Numbered from the stretch's first letter, positions 38,849 through 49,612 are shown. The stretch is DNA of 64,000 nucleotides from Xanthomonas sontii (GCF_040529055.1 NZ_CP132342.1:1079001-1143000), one strand, 5' to 3'. Numbers and translations are program-made. Notes: generated by a model from the sequence alone, not told the origin.

Positions 38849-39503
38849 ACGGGCGCGGCATCGACCGCAACGCGCTGGCCGCACGGGTGGCGCGCGACAT
38901 CCCCGAGGGCGCCTACGTCAACCTGGGCATCGGCCTGCCGACCGCGGTGGCCAACTTCCTGCCGGCGGACAAGGAGATCTTCCTGCACAGCGAGAACGGC
39001 CTGCTCGGCATGGGGCCGGCGCCGCCGCCGGGGCAGGAGGACCTGGACCTGATCAACGCCGGCAAGCAGCCGGTGACGCTGCTGACCGGGGGCTGCTATT
39101 TCCACCACGCCGACTCGTTCGCGATGATGCGCAGCGGGCGCCTGGACGTGTGCGTGCTCGGCGCGTTCCAGGTGTCGGTGCACGGCGACCTGGCCAACTG
39201 GAGCACCGGCGCGGCCGATGCGATCCCCGCGGTCGGCGGCGCGATGGATCTGGCGATCGGCGCCAAGCAGGTCTACGTGATGATGGAACTGCTGACCAAG
39301 CGTGGCGAACCCAAGCTGGTCAGCGCCTGCAGCTATCCGTTGACCGGGCTGCGCTGCGTGTCGCGGGTGTACACCGACCTGGGCGTGTTCGCGCTCGGGC
39401 CGGACGGCGCGCGCGTGCTCGAACTGGTCGAGGGCGTGAGCCTGGACGATCTGCGCCAGGCCACCGGGCTGGCGCTGACCCTGGCCGATTCCACGGAGGC
39501 GGC

Positions 39504-39507
<4 letters not shown>
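38836..39507 (+). CDS. pcaJ: 3-Oxoadipate CoA-transferase subunit B
   Basis: A 223-residue beta subunit. The active-site glutamate lies in [11 protein letters not shown], and [16 protein letters not shown] and [15 protein letters not shown] are typical. AGGAGGGC precedes ATG 38836. It overlaps pcaI at its start and pcaF by ATGA at its end, so the three are translationally coupled. Confidence 0.95.
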
Positions 39508-40712
<1,205 letters not shown>

Positions 40713-40798
40713 CCGCTCGCGCCATCGACGCTGCGCCGCATACGCCTGCATCATTCTTCCAGCCAACCGGCTCCGCGTGGAGCCAGCGAGACCGCACG

Positions 40799-41518
40799 AT
40801 GCGCGACGATACCCCCATCGATCCCCTGCTCGGCTATCGGCGCCCGTACCCCGGGACGCAGCCGGCCTACCTGCACCCGCCCTACGCCTCCACCGGCGCG
40901 CGCGGCCCGACCCGCGATCCGATCGCGATCCCGCTGACCCTGTCCGAAGCGACCGGCCCGACCCTGGACCGCACCACCCTGGGCGAACACGCCGCCGATC
41001 TCACCGCCGGCTTCCCCGGTGCGCCGCTGGGCGAGCGCATCATCGTCAGCGGACGCCTGCTCGACGAGAACGGCAAGCCGGTGCGCAACAGCGTGGTCGA
41101 GGTCTGGCAGTGCAACGCCGCCGGCCGCTACCTGCACGCCGGCGACCAGCACGACGCGCCGCTGGATCCCAACTTCACCGGCACCGGCCAGGTGCTGACC
41201 GACGACCACGGCCGCTACCGCTTCACCACCATCAAGCCCGGCGCCTATCCGTGGCGCAACCACTACAACGCATGGCGCCCGGCGCACATCCACTTCTCGC
41301 TGCACGGCGACGGCATCGGCCAGCGCCTGGTCACGCAGATGTACTTCCCCGGCGATCCGTTGCTGGCGTTCGACCCGATCTTCAACTGCGTGGAGGACCC
41401 GAAGGCGCGCGAGCGCATGGTCTCCGCGTTCGACTGGGAGACCACCGCCAACGAGTTCGCGCTGGGCTACCGTTTCGACATCGTCCTGCGCGGACGCAAG
41501 CAGACCCCTTGGGAGTGA
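40799..41518 (+). CDS. pcaH: Protocatechuate 3,4-dioxygenase beta subunit
   Basis: A 239-residue intradiol dioxygenase subunit with the catalytic iron site: Tyr in AAGRYLHAGD, Tyr in KPGAYPWRNHYNAW, and the two His in RPAHIHFSL. With PcaG it cleaves protocatechuate to 3-carboxy-cis,cis-muconate. The N-terminal extension LLGYRRPYPGTQPAYLHPPY is typical of beta subunits. It lies 86 bases after pcaF, and its stop is 4 bases before pcaG. Confidence 0.95.
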   Translation: MRDDTPIDPLLGYRRPYPGTQPAYLHPPYASTGARGPTRDPIAIPLTLSEATGPTLDRTTLGEHAADLTAGFPGAPLGERIIVSGRLLDENGKPVRNSVVEVWQCNAAGRYLHAGDQHDAPLDPNFTGTGQVLTDDHGRYRFTTIKPGAYPWRNHYNAWRPAHIHFSLHGDGIGQRLVTQMYFPGDPLLAFDPIFNCVEDPKARERMVSAFDWETTANEFALGYRFDIVLRGRKQTPWE

Positions 41519-41522
41519 GGCG

Positions 41523-42080
41523 ATGAGTTTCCAGGCAACCCCTTCGCAGACGGTCGGCCCCTACTACCGGATCGGGCTGGAGCCGCTGTACCGCACCGAG
41601 ATCGCGCCGGCGCAGGCGCAGGGCACCCACGTGGAGATCGTCGGCAGCGTGTTCGACGGCCACGGCGTGCCGGTCGGCGATGCGCTGCTGGAGATCTGGC
41701 AGGCCGATGCCGCCGGCATCTACGACCATGCCGCCGATCCGCGCCGCGGCGACCACGATCCGGCCTTCCACGGCTGGGGCCGGGTACCGACCGACGCGCA
41801 GGGCCGCTTCGCCTTCCGCACGATCAAACCCGGCCGCGTCGCCGGGCCCAAGGGCCTGCAGGCGCCGCACCTGGTGGTGCTGGTGTTCATGCGCGGCCTG
41901 CTGCGCGCCGCGCCGACCCGGCTGTACTTCGGCGACGACGACCTAGACGGCGACGCGATCCTGGCGCAGGTGCCGGCCGAGCGCCGCGCCACCCTGATCG
42001 CGCAACCACAGGCGCCCAACCGCTACCAGTGGGACGTGCGCATGCAGGGCGAGCACGAGACCGTGTTCTTCCGCTACTGA
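41523..42080 (+). CDS. pcaG: Protocatechuate 3,4-dioxygenase alpha subunit
   Basis: A 185-residue alpha subunit. It opens with QATPSQTVGPYYRIGL and has LLEIWQADAAGIYDH and TIKPGRV, the same fold as PcaH but without a full iron ligand set, as expected. APHLVVLVFMRGLLRAAPTR occupies the position of the beta-subunit HIH segment. It follows pcaH by four bases. Confidence 0.95.
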   Translation: MSFQATPSQTVGPYYRIGLEPLYRTEIAPAQAQGTHVEIVGSVFDGHGVPVGDALLEIWQADAAGIYDHAADPRRGDHDPAFHGWGRVPTDAQGRFAFRTIKPGRVAGPKGLQAPHLVVLVFMRGLLRAAPTRLYFGDDDLDGDAILAQVPAERRATLIAQPQAPNRYQWDVRMQGEHETVFFRY

Positions 42081-42146
42081 GCGCAGCGACATCCCGCACA
42101 GGCCGCAGCGGTTACGCTGCATGATCTCTCCACCGCCTACGAACCG

Positions 42147-43499
42147 ATGAGCGTCTCCGAGTCCCTGTTGCGTCCGCTGTTCGGCGATCCGGCCGTCGAT
42201 GCGCTGTTCGACGACCGCGCGCGCCTGCAGGCCATGCTCGACGTGGAAGCGGCGCTGGCGCGCGCGCAGGCACGCTGCGGCGTGATCCCGGCCGACGCGG
42301 TGGCGCCGATCGCCGCCGCCTGCGATGCCGCGCGCTACGACCTGCCGGCGCTGGCCGCCGCCACCGCGTTGGCCGGCAATCCAGCCATTCCCTTGGTCAA
42401 GGCGCTCACCGCGCAGGTCGCCGCCACCGATGAAGACGCCGCGCGCTGGGTGCACTGGGGCGCGACCAGTCAGGACATCATCGACAGCGGCGCGGTGCTG
42501 CAGCTGCGCGCCGCGCTCGACCATGTGGAAGCGCAACTCGACGCGCTGTGCGCGGCGCTGGCGGCGTTGGCGCAGCGCGAGCGCGACACCGGGCTGCCCG
42601 GGCGCACCCTGTTGCAGCAGGCGGTGCCGGTGACCTTCGGGCTGAAGGCCGCAGGCTGGCTGGACGCGCTGCAGCGCAGCCGCCGACGCCTGCAGGCGCT
42701 GCGCGAAGATGCGCTGGTGCTGCAGTTCGGCGGCGCCGCCGGCACCCTGGCCGCGCTGCAGTCGCAGGGCCTGGCCGTGGCCGAGGTGCTGGCGGCGGAG
42801 TTGCGCCTGCCGTTGCCGGCGCTGCCCTGGCATGCGGCGCGCGACCGCATCGGCGAGATCGGCGCGGCGTTCGCGCTGCTCGCCGGCAGCCTCGGCAAGA
42901 TCGGCCGCGACGTCGCGTTGCTGATGCAGTCGGAAGTGGCCGAGGCGTTCGAGCCGGCCGCGGCGGGCAAGGGCGGCTCCTCGGCGATGCCGCACAAGCG
43001 CAATCCGGTCGGCTGCGTGGTCGCGATCGCCGCGGCCACGCGCGCGCCGGGCTTGCTGGCGACCTTGTTCGCGGCGCTGCCGCAGGAACACGAGCGCGCC
43101 GTCGGCGGCTGGCATGCCGAATGGGAGACCTTGCCGGAACTGGTGCGCCTGAGCGCCGGCAGCCTGGCCCAGGTGCGCGTGCTGATCGAGGGCCTGGAGC
43201 TGGACCGCGCGCGCATGGCCGCGCATCTGGACAGCCATGGCGGCCTGCTCTACGCCGAGGCGGTGGCGGTGACCCTGGCCGCGCATCTGGGCAAGGCCGC
43301 CGCGCACGCGCTGGTGGAAACCGCGGTGCGCCGCGCGCTGGCCACGCAGCAACACCTGCGCGCGGTGCTGGCCGAGCAGCCGCAGGTGACCGCGGTGCTG
43401 GCGCCGGCGGATCTGGATGCGCTGTTCGCCAGCGACAGCTGGCGCGGCATGGCCGCGGTGTGGATCGAGCGCGTGCTCGCCGCGCAGGCGCGCGGGTGA
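42147..43499 (+). CDS. pcaB: 3-Carboxy-cis,cis-muconate cycloisomerase
   Basis: A 450-residue fumarase/aspartase-superfamily enzyme that converts 3-carboxymuconate to 4-carboxymuconolactone. The superfamily signature GGSSAMPHKRNP is present, as are HWGATSQDIIDSG and GRTLLQQAVPVTFG. It lies in the pca operon after pcaG. Confidence 0.95.
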   Translation: MSVSESLLRPLFGDPAVDALFDDRARLQAMLDVEAALARAQARCGVIPADAVAPIAAACDAARYDLPALAAATALAGNPAIPLVKALTAQVAATDEDAARWVHWGATSQDIIDSGAVLQLRAALDHVEAQLDALCAALAALAQRERDTGLPGRTLLQQAVPVTFGLKAAGWLDALQRSRRRLQALREDALVLQFGGAAGTLAALQSQGLAVAEVLAAELRLPLPALPWHAARDRIGEIGAAFALLAGSLGKIGRDVALLMQSEVAEAFEPAAAGKGGSSAMPHKRNPVGCVVAIAAATRAPGLLATLFAALPQEHERAVGGWHAEWETLPELVRLSAGSLAQVRVLIEGLELDRARMAAHLDSHGGLLYAEAVAVTLAAHLGKAAAHALVETAVRRALATQQHLRAVLAEQPQVTAVLAPADLDALFASDSWRGMAAVWIERVLAAQARG

Positions 43500-43611
43500 G
43501 GCGCCGCGCCGTGCCCGTCTGCCGCAGTGTCGGCGACACGTTCTAGACTTGTCGGTGCCGCGCGGTTCCGTGCCGCCGTGGCCCCTTCCACTTTCCCTGC
43601 GAGCGCCGCCC

Positions 43612-44391
43612 ATGCCCATCCTCGACCTGCCCACGCATCGTCTGCATTACCGCATCGACGGCAGCGAAGGCCGTCCGTGGCTGACCCTGTGCAACTCGCT
43701 CGGCACCGACCTGCACATGTGGGACGCGCAGATCGCCGCGCTGTCGCCGCACTTCCGCGTGCTGCGCTACGACCGCCGCGGCCATGGCGCGTCCACCACC
43801 CCGCCGGCGCCCTATGCCATCGCCGACCTCGGCGGCGACGTGGTGGCGCTCTGGGATGCGCTGTCGATCGAGCGCAGCCATTTCTGCGGCCTGTCGATCG
43901 GCGGGTTGACCGGGCAGTGGCTGGGCCTGCACGCGGGCGAGCGCCTGCTCAGCCTCGCCCTGTGCGCCACCGCGGCCAAAATCGGCAGCGCCGAGAGCTG
44001 GCAGGCGCGCATCGAGCAAGTGTGCGCCGAGGGCCTGGCGCCGCTGTGCGAAGGCACCCGCACGCGCTGGTTCACCGCGGCCTTCGCCGAAGCGCAGCCG
44101 GCGACCGTCGAGGCGATCCTGGACAGCTTCCGCGCCACCGATGCGCAGGCCTACATCGGCTGCTGCCAGGCGCTGGCCGAGGCCGACTTCCGCGCGCGCC
44201 TGGGCGAGATCGGCGTGCCGGTGCTGGCCGTGGCCGGGCACGACGATCCGGTGTGTCCGCCGGCCGATCTGCAGGCCATCGCCGCGCAGGTGGCGCAGGG
44301 CAAGGATGCCGAGGTGCACGGCCGCCACCTGTGCAATGTCGAGTCGCCGCACGCCTTCAACGATGCGTTGCTGCGCTTCCTGCTGCAGTAG
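43612..44391 (+). CDS. pcaD: 3-Oxoadipate enol-lactonase
   Basis: A 259-residue alpha/beta hydrolase that opens the enol-lactone to 3-oxoadipate. It has NSLGTDLHMWDAQI, RYDRRGHGAS, the nucleophile elbow FCGLSIGG, the acid in VAGHDDPVCPP and the base His in NVESPHAFN. ATG 43612 gives the usual N-terminus; the upstream frame overlaps pcaB and is shadow. Confidence 0.94.
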   Translation: MPILDLPTHRLHYRIDGSEGRPWLTLCNSLGTDLHMWDAQIAALSPHFRVLRYDRRGHGASTTPPAPYAIADLGGDVVALWDALSIERSHFCGLSIGGLTGQWLGLHAGERLLSLALCATAAKIGSAESWQARIEQVCAEGLAPLCEGTRTRWFTAAFAEAQPATVEAILDSFRATDAQAYIGCCQALAEADFRARLGEIGVPVLAVAGHDDPVCPPADLQAIAAQVAQGKDAEVHGRHLCNVESPHAFNDALLRFLLQ

Positions 44392-44430
44392 TCAGCGCCC
44401 GCTTTTCCCCACGTTTCAGGAGTCGCCCCG

Positions 44431-44835
44431 ATGCACGAGAACGAACGCTACGCCGCCGGCCTGCAGGTGCGCCGCGCGGTGCTCGGCAATGCCCACGTCG
44501 ACCGCTCGCTGGCCGCACGCACGCCGTTCACCGAGGAATTCCAGGAGTTCATCACCCGCACCGCCTGGGGCACGGTGTGGACCCGCGATGGCCTGCCGCG
44601 GCACACGCGCTCGCTGCTGACCCTGGCGATGATGGTGGCGCGCGGCCACGACGAAGAGTTCAAGCTGCATGTGCGCGCCGCGCGCAACAACGGCGTCAGC
44701 GCCGACGAAATCAAGGAAGTGCTGCTGCAGGCGGCGATCTATTGCGGCGTGCCCGCGGCCAACCACGCCTTCGCCCTGGCTGCGCCGATCCTGGCCGAGC
44801 AGGCGGCCGAGGGCGGCGCGAACGCTGCGGACTGA
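44431..44835 (+). CDS. pcaC: 4-Carboxymuconolactone decarboxylase
   Basis: A 134-residue AhpD-like decarboxylase. It opens with ERYAAGLQVRRAVLGNAHVD. TRSLLTLAMMVARGHDEEFK, HVRAARNNGVSADEIKEVLL and AAIYCGVPAANHAF are family hallmarks. Last gene of the pca operon (I-J-F-H-G-B-D-C), 39 bases after pcaD. It faces the convergent IclR gene. Confidence 0.95.
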   Translation: MHENERYAAGLQVRRAVLGNAHVDRSLAARTPFTEEFQEFITRTAWGTVWTRDGLPRHTRSLLTLAMMVARGHDEEFKLHVRAARNNGVSADEIKEVLLQAAIYCGVPAANHAFALAAPILAEQAAEGGANAAD

Positions 44836-44979
44836 GCGCGGCGCTGCTGTTGCGGCAGACGATGGTGGCGGCCCACGGTTGAGCGCCGACCGCGTCGTGC
44901 ACGGGACGAAGTGTGCCTGCTGTAGTTCCTGCGACGGTGCCTCACGCAAGCCGGATCCGCGCGGCGCTTCGCGCGCCGT

Positions 44980-45062
44980 ACCCTCACCCCAATCCCTCTC
45001 CCGGGGGGAGAGGGGCTTTGGCTCTTCCTTCTTCCACCGGAGGAAAGTGCCCCGCAGGGGCG
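44980..45062. repeat. CCCTCACCCC...CTCTCCC/GGGAGAG palindromic repeat
   Basis: Between the convergent pcaC and pcaR genes, CCCTCTCCCGGGGGGAGAGG forms a strong stem followed by GCTTTGG. A related unit lies inside hrpB at 52652-52783. It may act as a bidirectional terminator here. Confidence 0.65.
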
Positions 45063-45070
45063 GATGCGGG

Positions 45071-45940
45071 TCAGTCCAGCACCCGACTCAACTGCTGCGC
45101 CGCATGCCGCAGCGCCGGCAGCACCGTGCTCTGCAGGCTGCCCAGGGTCATCCGCGCCACCGAGCTGCCGACGTTGAGCGCGGCGACCACGCGGTCCTGG
45201 CGGTTGCGCACCGGCACCGCCACCGAGCGCAGGCCGATCTCCAGTTCCTGGTCCACCACCGCGTAGCCGTCGCGCTGCACGCGCTCGAGCAGGGCCTGGA
45301 ACTGCGCGCGGTCGGTGACGGTGCGTTCGGTGCGCGGGCGCAGCGGATTGCGCTCCAGATAGCTGTTCAAGGTGTCGCCTGGCTGCGCTGCCAGCAACAC
45401 CCGGCCCATCGAGGTGCAGTACGCCGGCAGGCGGCTGCCGGCGCGCAGGCCGATCGACATGATCCGCACGGTTTCCGCACGCGCCACGTACAGCAGGTCG
45501 TCGCCGTCGAGCACGCCCAGCGAGCAGGACTCGTGCAGGGTGTCGCGCAGCGCGTCCAGCACCGGCTGCGCCGCCACCGACAGCGCGGCGGTGGACAGGT
45601 AGCCGCTGCCGATGCCCAGCGCGCGCGGCAGCAGCACGTAGCCGCGGCCGTGGGTGCCGGCGTAGCCGAGCTTCTCCAGCGTGTACAGCACGCGCCGCAC
45701 CGCCGCGCGCGGAATGCCGGTGTCGGCGCTGAGCTGGGCCATGCTGACGTCGCGGCTGTGCTGGCCGAAGGCGCTGAGCACGGCCAGGCCGCGTGCCAGC
45801 GAGGTCATGAAGTTCGGGTCGCCTTCGCATTCGCCGATGCGCCGCATCAGTTCCGCGGCCAGGCCGCGCTCGGGCGGGGTGGGGGCGGTGGCGGCGCGCG
45901 CGGTGCGGCGTGCGCGAGGGGGGCGCGGGGACTCGGACAT
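45071..45940 (-). CDS. pcaR: IclR family regulator, probable PcaR
   Basis: A 289-residue regulator. A basic, Pro-rich N-terminal stretch (~35 residues) precedes the IclR HTH (LARGLAVLSAFGQHSRDVSM, ADTGIPRAAVRRVLYTLEKL). The effector domain has ARAETVRIMSIGLRAGSRLP, YCTSMGRVLLA and DQELEIGLRSVAVPVRNRQD, matching the PcaR/PcaU/PobR IclR group. The start is set at ATG 45940 (MSESPRPP). It probably senses a pathway intermediate such as 3-oxoadipate and acts at the twin palindromes before pcaI. Confidence 0.88.
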   Translation of the reverse strand: MSESPRPPRARRTARAATAPTPPERGLAAELMRRIGECEGDPNFMTSLARGLAVLSAFGQHSRDVSMAQLSADTGIPRAAVRRVLYTLEKLGYAGTHGRGYVLLPRALGIGSGYLSTAALSVAAQPVLDALRDTLHESCSLGVLDGDDLLYVARAETVRIMSIGLRAGSRLPAYCTSMGRVLLAAQPGDTLNSYLERNPLRPRTERTVTDRAQFQALLERVQRDGYAVVDQELEIGLRSVAVPVRNRQDRVVAALNVGSSVARMTLGSLQSTVLPALRHAAQQLSRVLD

Positions 45941-46048
45941 GGAAGCGGCGGCGGCGGCGATGCGTCCGATGGTAGTGGCTGTACTCGCGGGCGTCGATGC
46001 TGGGGTGTGGTCGAGGGCGCCAGGCGCCAGGCAATCGTCCCGCGTCAT

Positions 46049-46340
46049 GAAGCAGATGGGCGCTGCGGCAGCCGCTCCTACGGTTCTTCTTCGTCCGACA
46101 CGCAAATCTCAAGCGAAAGCAAAGGCTTTCGCCCTTACGGGCGAGTTACTTTTCTTTGCTCGCGCAAAGAAAAGTAACCAAAAGAAAGCGCGCCCTGCCT
46201 CGCGCCCTCCGCGCTGCGCGCTCCGGGTCCGCGTCCATCCCGGGGATCCGCGGAAGGGGCATCCTGCCCCTGCCGCGGACGGCGTACATCCATGTACGCC
46301 GCCCTTCGGGTGTTTCCCCGCGATGGCCGCCGCTTCGGAA
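46049..46340. repeat. Structured intergenic element with 15-bp hairpin
   Basis: After a REP-like unit (GCGGCAGCCGCTCCTAC, about 46060) comes AAGGCTTTCGCCCTTACGGG and then a perfect 15-bp stem, GTTACTTTTCTTTGC (46145-46159) and GCAAAGAAAAGTAAC (46164-46178), loop TCGC. Further GC-rich inverted pairs follow to ~46340. Short frames here look like chance. This resembles a long repeat element scattered in xanthomonad genomes; its function is unknown. Nothing else is seen up to 46500. Confidence 0.6.
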
Positions 46341-46500
46341 GGGAACCCAGTAAGTCAAAAACAAGAGCAACAGCAACATCCAAAGCCAAGCGATCGCGAC
46401 TGCTACAGCGACTCGCGGTGATCAGTGTCCGGGCACGATGTGGGAAGGACTCTCGTGCATTTTTGTGGGATCAGTCCCGCCAGCCTCGGACCTTTTCGCC

Positions 46501-47538
46501 TCAGTCGCCCAGCCGCACCACCAGCTTGCCGAAGTTGCCGCCGCTCAGCATGTCGATGAAGGCCTGCGGCGCGCTCTCCAGGCCGTCCACCACGTGCTCG
46601 CGGTAGCGTACGCGGCCGTCGGCCAGCCAGGCGCCCATCTCGCGCAGGAACTCCGGGTACAGCTTGACGAAGTCGCCGACGATGAAGCCGCGCAGGGTCA
46701 GGCGCTGGCGCAGCACCTGGCCCATCAGTGCCGGCATCCGGTCCGGCCCCGGCGGCAAGGCGCCGTTGGCGTTGTAGGTGGCGATGGTGCCGCAGACCGG
46801 CACCCGCGCGAAATCGTTGAGCAGCGGCAGCACCGCATCGAACACGTGGCCGCCGACGTTCTCGAAGTACACGTCGATGCCGTCGGTCGCGGCAGCGCGC
46901 AACTGCTCCGCAAAGTCCTTGGCGCGGTGGTCCAGGGCCACGTCCACGCCCAGTTCCTCGCGCAGGTAGCGGCATTTTTCCGCGCCGCCGGCGATGGCGA
47001 TGACCTTGGCCCCGCGCAGTTTGGCGATCTGCGCCACGGTGGCGCCGACCGGGCCGGTGGCTGCGGCGACCGCCACGGTCTCGCCCGGCTGCGGCTTGCC
47101 GATCTCGTGCAGGCCGGCGTAGGCGGTGAAGCCGGGCATGCCGTACACGCCCAGCGCGGTGCTCGGCGGCAGCGGCGAGTTGGGGTCGAGCTTGCGCCGC
47201 AGGCTGGCGCCGTCGACGACCAGATGGGTCTGCCAGCCGCCGTTCTGCACCAGCACCAGATCGCCTGGTGCGTGGTCGGGGGAATTGGATTGCAGCACCT
47301 CGGCCACGGTGCTGCCGACCATGGTCTCGCCCAGTTGCACCGGCGGCGCGTAGGACGGCGCATCGCTCATGCGCCCGCGCATGTACGGGTCCAGCGACAG
47401 CCAGCGATTGCGCAGCAGCACCTGGCCGGGGCCGGGTGGCGAAATCGGGGCCTGTTCGATGCGGAAATTGTCGGTGCCCGGCGCGCCCTGCGGGCGCGAA
47501 GCGAGCACGATGCGGGTGGTCTGGGTGGGGGTGGTCAT
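46501..47538 (-). CDS. NADP-dependent oxidoreductase, MDR family (CurA-like)
   Basis: A 345-residue medium-chain dehydrogenase/reductase of the leukotriene B4 12-hydroxydehydrogenase/CurA type. It has LDPYMRGRMSD, GMPGFTAYAGL and the cofactor motif AAATGPVGATVAQIAKLRGA, with FENVGGHVFDAVLP. It lacks zinc ligands, as usual. It reduces activated double bonds with NADPH; the physiological substrate is unknown. It shares a 4-base overlap with the aldo/keto reductase gene upstream, so the two are one operon. Confidence 0.9.
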   Translation of the reverse strand: MTTPTQTTRIVLASRPQGAPGTDNFRIEQAPISPPGPGQVLLRNRWLSLDPYMRGRMSDAPSYAPPVQLGETMVGSTVAEVLQSNSPDHAPGDLVLVQNGGWQTHLVVDGASLRRKLDPNSPLPPSTALGVYGMPGFTAYAGLHEIGKPQPGETVAVAAATGPVGATVAQIAKLRGAKVIAIAGGAEKCRYLREELGVDVALDHRAKDFAEQLRAAATDGIDVYFENVGGHVFDAVLPLLNDFARVPVCGTIATYNANGALPPGPDRMPALMGQVLRQRLTLRGFIVGDFVKLYPEFLREMGAWLADGRVRYREHVVDGLESAPQAFIDMLSGGNFGKLVVRLGD

Positions 47539-48494
47539 GCGGTTTCCTCACTTGCGGTATTCAGTTGCGCGATGTCCTCGGCCGACAGCTGCAGGCGCGC
47601 GGCGGCGAGCAAGTCCTGCAGTTGCTCCAGGCTGGTCGCGCTGGCGATCGGCGCGACGATGCCGGGCCGCGCCATCAACCAGGCCAGCGCCACCTGCGTG
47701 GGCGCGGCGCCATGCTTGCCGGCGATGTCGTCGAGCGCGGCGAGGATGCGCAGGCCGCGCGCGTTGAGATAGCGCGCGACCACGCTGGCGCCGCGTGCCT
47801 TGCTCTTGCCCGCGTCTTCGGTGCGACGGTACTTGCCGCTGAGGAAGCCGCTGGCCAGCGCGTAGTAGCACAGCACGCCCAGGCCCTGTTCGTGCACCAG
47901 CGGCTCCAACTCGGCCTCGTAGCCGGCGCGGTCGTACAGGTTGTACTCCGGCTGCAGCGTTTCGTAGCGGGGCAGGCCGTACTGCGCGGAGACGTTCAGC
48001 GCCTCGCGCAGGCGCGCGGCACTGTAGTTGGAAGCACCGATGGCGCGCACCTTGCCCTGTTCGATCAGCCGCCCGAACGCGGCCAGCGTGGCTTCCAGCG
48101 GCACCGAATCGTCGTCCGCGTGCGCCTGGTACAGATCGATGACATCGGTCTGCAGGCGCTGCAGCGAATCCTCCGCGGCGGCGGCGATGGTGTCGGCCGA
48201 CAGGCCCGGGCGTTCGGCCCACTTGCCGACCTTGGTCGCGATCAGCACCTTGTCGCGCTTGCCGCTGCGCTTGAGCCATTGTCCGATCAGCGTTTCCGAT
48301 TCGCCGCCGCGATTGCCGGGGACCCAGGCCGAGTAGATGTCGGCGGTGTCGACGAGATTGCAGCCGGCCTCGACGAAGGCATCGAGCAAGGCGAAGGAGG
48401 TCTTGGCGTCGGCGCTCCAGCCGAACACGTTGCCGCCGAACGCCAGCGGTGCCGCATGCAGGCCGGAACGGCCGAGTTCGCGCGTGTGCAGCAT
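47535..48494 (-). CDS. Aldo/keto reductase
   Basis: A 319-residue TIM-barrel reductase. The catalytic tetrad is in place: Asp and Tyr in VDTADIYSAW, Lys in IATKVGKW and His in YQAHADDD. The C-terminal cofactor region has VAPIASATSLEQLQDLLAA. ATG 48494 gives the usual N-terminus (ELGRSGLHAAPLAFGG). Its 3' end overlaps the CurA-like gene by four bases. The substrate is unknown. Confidence 0.92.
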   Translation of the reverse strand: MLHTRELGRSGLHAAPLAFGGNVFGWSADAKTSFALLDAFVEAGCNLVDTADIYSAWVPGNRGGESETLIGQWLKRSGKRDKVLIATKVGKWAERPGLSADTIAAAAEDSLQRLQTDVIDLYQAHADDDSVPLEATLAAFGRLIEQGKVRAIGASNYSAARLREALNVSAQYGLPRYETLQPEYNLYDRAGYEAELEPLVHEQGLGVLCYYALASGFLSGKYRRTEDAGKSKARGASVVARYLNARGLRILAALDDIAGKHGAAPTQVALAWLMARPGIVAPIASATSLEQLQDLLAAARLQLSAEDIAQLNTASEETA

Positions 48495-48660
48495 GGAAAA
48501 CGCTCCACTGTGGGGAAAGGCGACAGGATAGTCGCCGGGGGTCGAAGGATCGGCCAATGCTCGCGAAAACAGCGTTCCGCCGGCGTGATTCGCGCTAACG
48601 GGAGCGCAACATTCGGGCTTGTCGGGCCGCATGCTAGGCTCGCCCCACCTCCTCTTGCGG

Positions 48661-49527
48661 ATGCCTGCCATGACGCTTCGAACCTCGCTCGCCTGCGCCT
48701 GTACTCTGGCCGTCGCCACCGCCTTGCTCGCCCCTGCCGCGCAGGCGATCAAGCCTGCCGACACCGCGACGCTGCCGGCGCCGGACGCGTCCCTGCAGGC
48801 GGCGATCAACGGCAGCTGGCGCGACCGCGCCAACGTCGCCCGCGACGCTTACCGCCATCCCGGCCAGACCCTGGCGTTCTTCGGCATCAAGCCGACCCAG
48901 ACGGTGATCGAGGTCACCCCGGGCGGCGGCTGGTATGCGGAGATCCTGGCGCCGTACCTGCGCGAGCGCGGGCAGTACATCGCTGCGGTGGTGGATCCGG
49001 CCGCGGTGCCGGAAGGACGCGGCCGCGACTACCAGCAGAAGGCGCGCGCCGGCCTGGAGCAGAAGTTCGCCGCGGCGCCGGCGCAGTACGACCGCGCGCG
49101 CATCGTGGCGTACGCGCCGAACGCGCCGGTGTTCGGCCCGCCGGGCTCGGCCGACCTGGTGCTGACCTTCCGCAACGTGCACAACTGGCGCATGGCCGGG
49201 CAGGCCGAGGGCATGTTCAAGGGCTTCTACCAGGTGCTCAAGCCCGGCGGCGTGCTCGGCGTGGTCGAACACCGTGCCAAGGCCGACGTGCCGGCCGACG
49301 ACAAGAGCGGCTATGTCGGTCAGGCGCAGGTGATCGCCATGGCCGAGGCCGCCGGCTTCAAGCTGGCCGGCAAGAGCGAGCTCAACGCCAATCCGCGCGA
49401 CACCAAGGATTATCCGGGGGGCGTATGGACACTGCCGCCGAGCAACCAGCACGAGGCCGCCGATGATGCCAAGTACCAGGCGATCGGCGAGAGCGACCGG
49501 ATGACCCTGAAGTTCGTCAAGCGCTGA
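48661..49527 (+). CDS. Exported class I SAM-dependent methyltransferase-like protein
   Basis: A 288-residue protein with a signal peptide (LACACTLAVATALLAPAAQA). The Rossmann-fold region has VIEVTPGGGWYAEILAPYL (motif I), VVDPAAVPEGRG, DLVLTFRNVHNW and FYQVLKPGGVLGVVEHRA. Export makes a normal methyltransferase role unlikely unless SAM is available outside; this exported family is common in proteobacteria and has no known function. ATG at 48661 or 48670. Divergent from the aldo/keto reductase. Confidence 0.85.
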   Translation: MPAMTLRTSLACACTLAVATALLAPAAQAIKPADTATLPAPDASLQAAINGSWRDRANVARDAYRHPGQTLAFFGIKPTQTVIEVTPGGGWYAEILAPYLRERGQYIAAVVDPAAVPEGRGRDYQQKARAGLEQKFAAAPAQYDRARIVAYAPNAPVFGPPGSADLVLTFRNVHNWRMAGQAEGMFKGFYQVLKPGGVLGVVEHRAKADVPADDKSGYVGQAQVIAMAEAAGFKLAGKSELNANPRDTKDYPGGVWTLPPSNQHEAADDAKYQAIGESDRMTLKFVKR

Positions 49528-49612
49528 GCCGGCGCACGAGCGGCGCGGCGCGGACGCATGGGACAATGCCTGCGCCGCGCCGTGCGGCGCAGGTTCGCTG
49601 CAGTTCCCGTCG

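Noticed and set aside
46135..46389. Short frames within the 46.1-46.34 kb structured element
   Set aside because: They cross perfect hairpins and lack a ribosome binding site. The nucleotide structure explains the sequence better than coding does.
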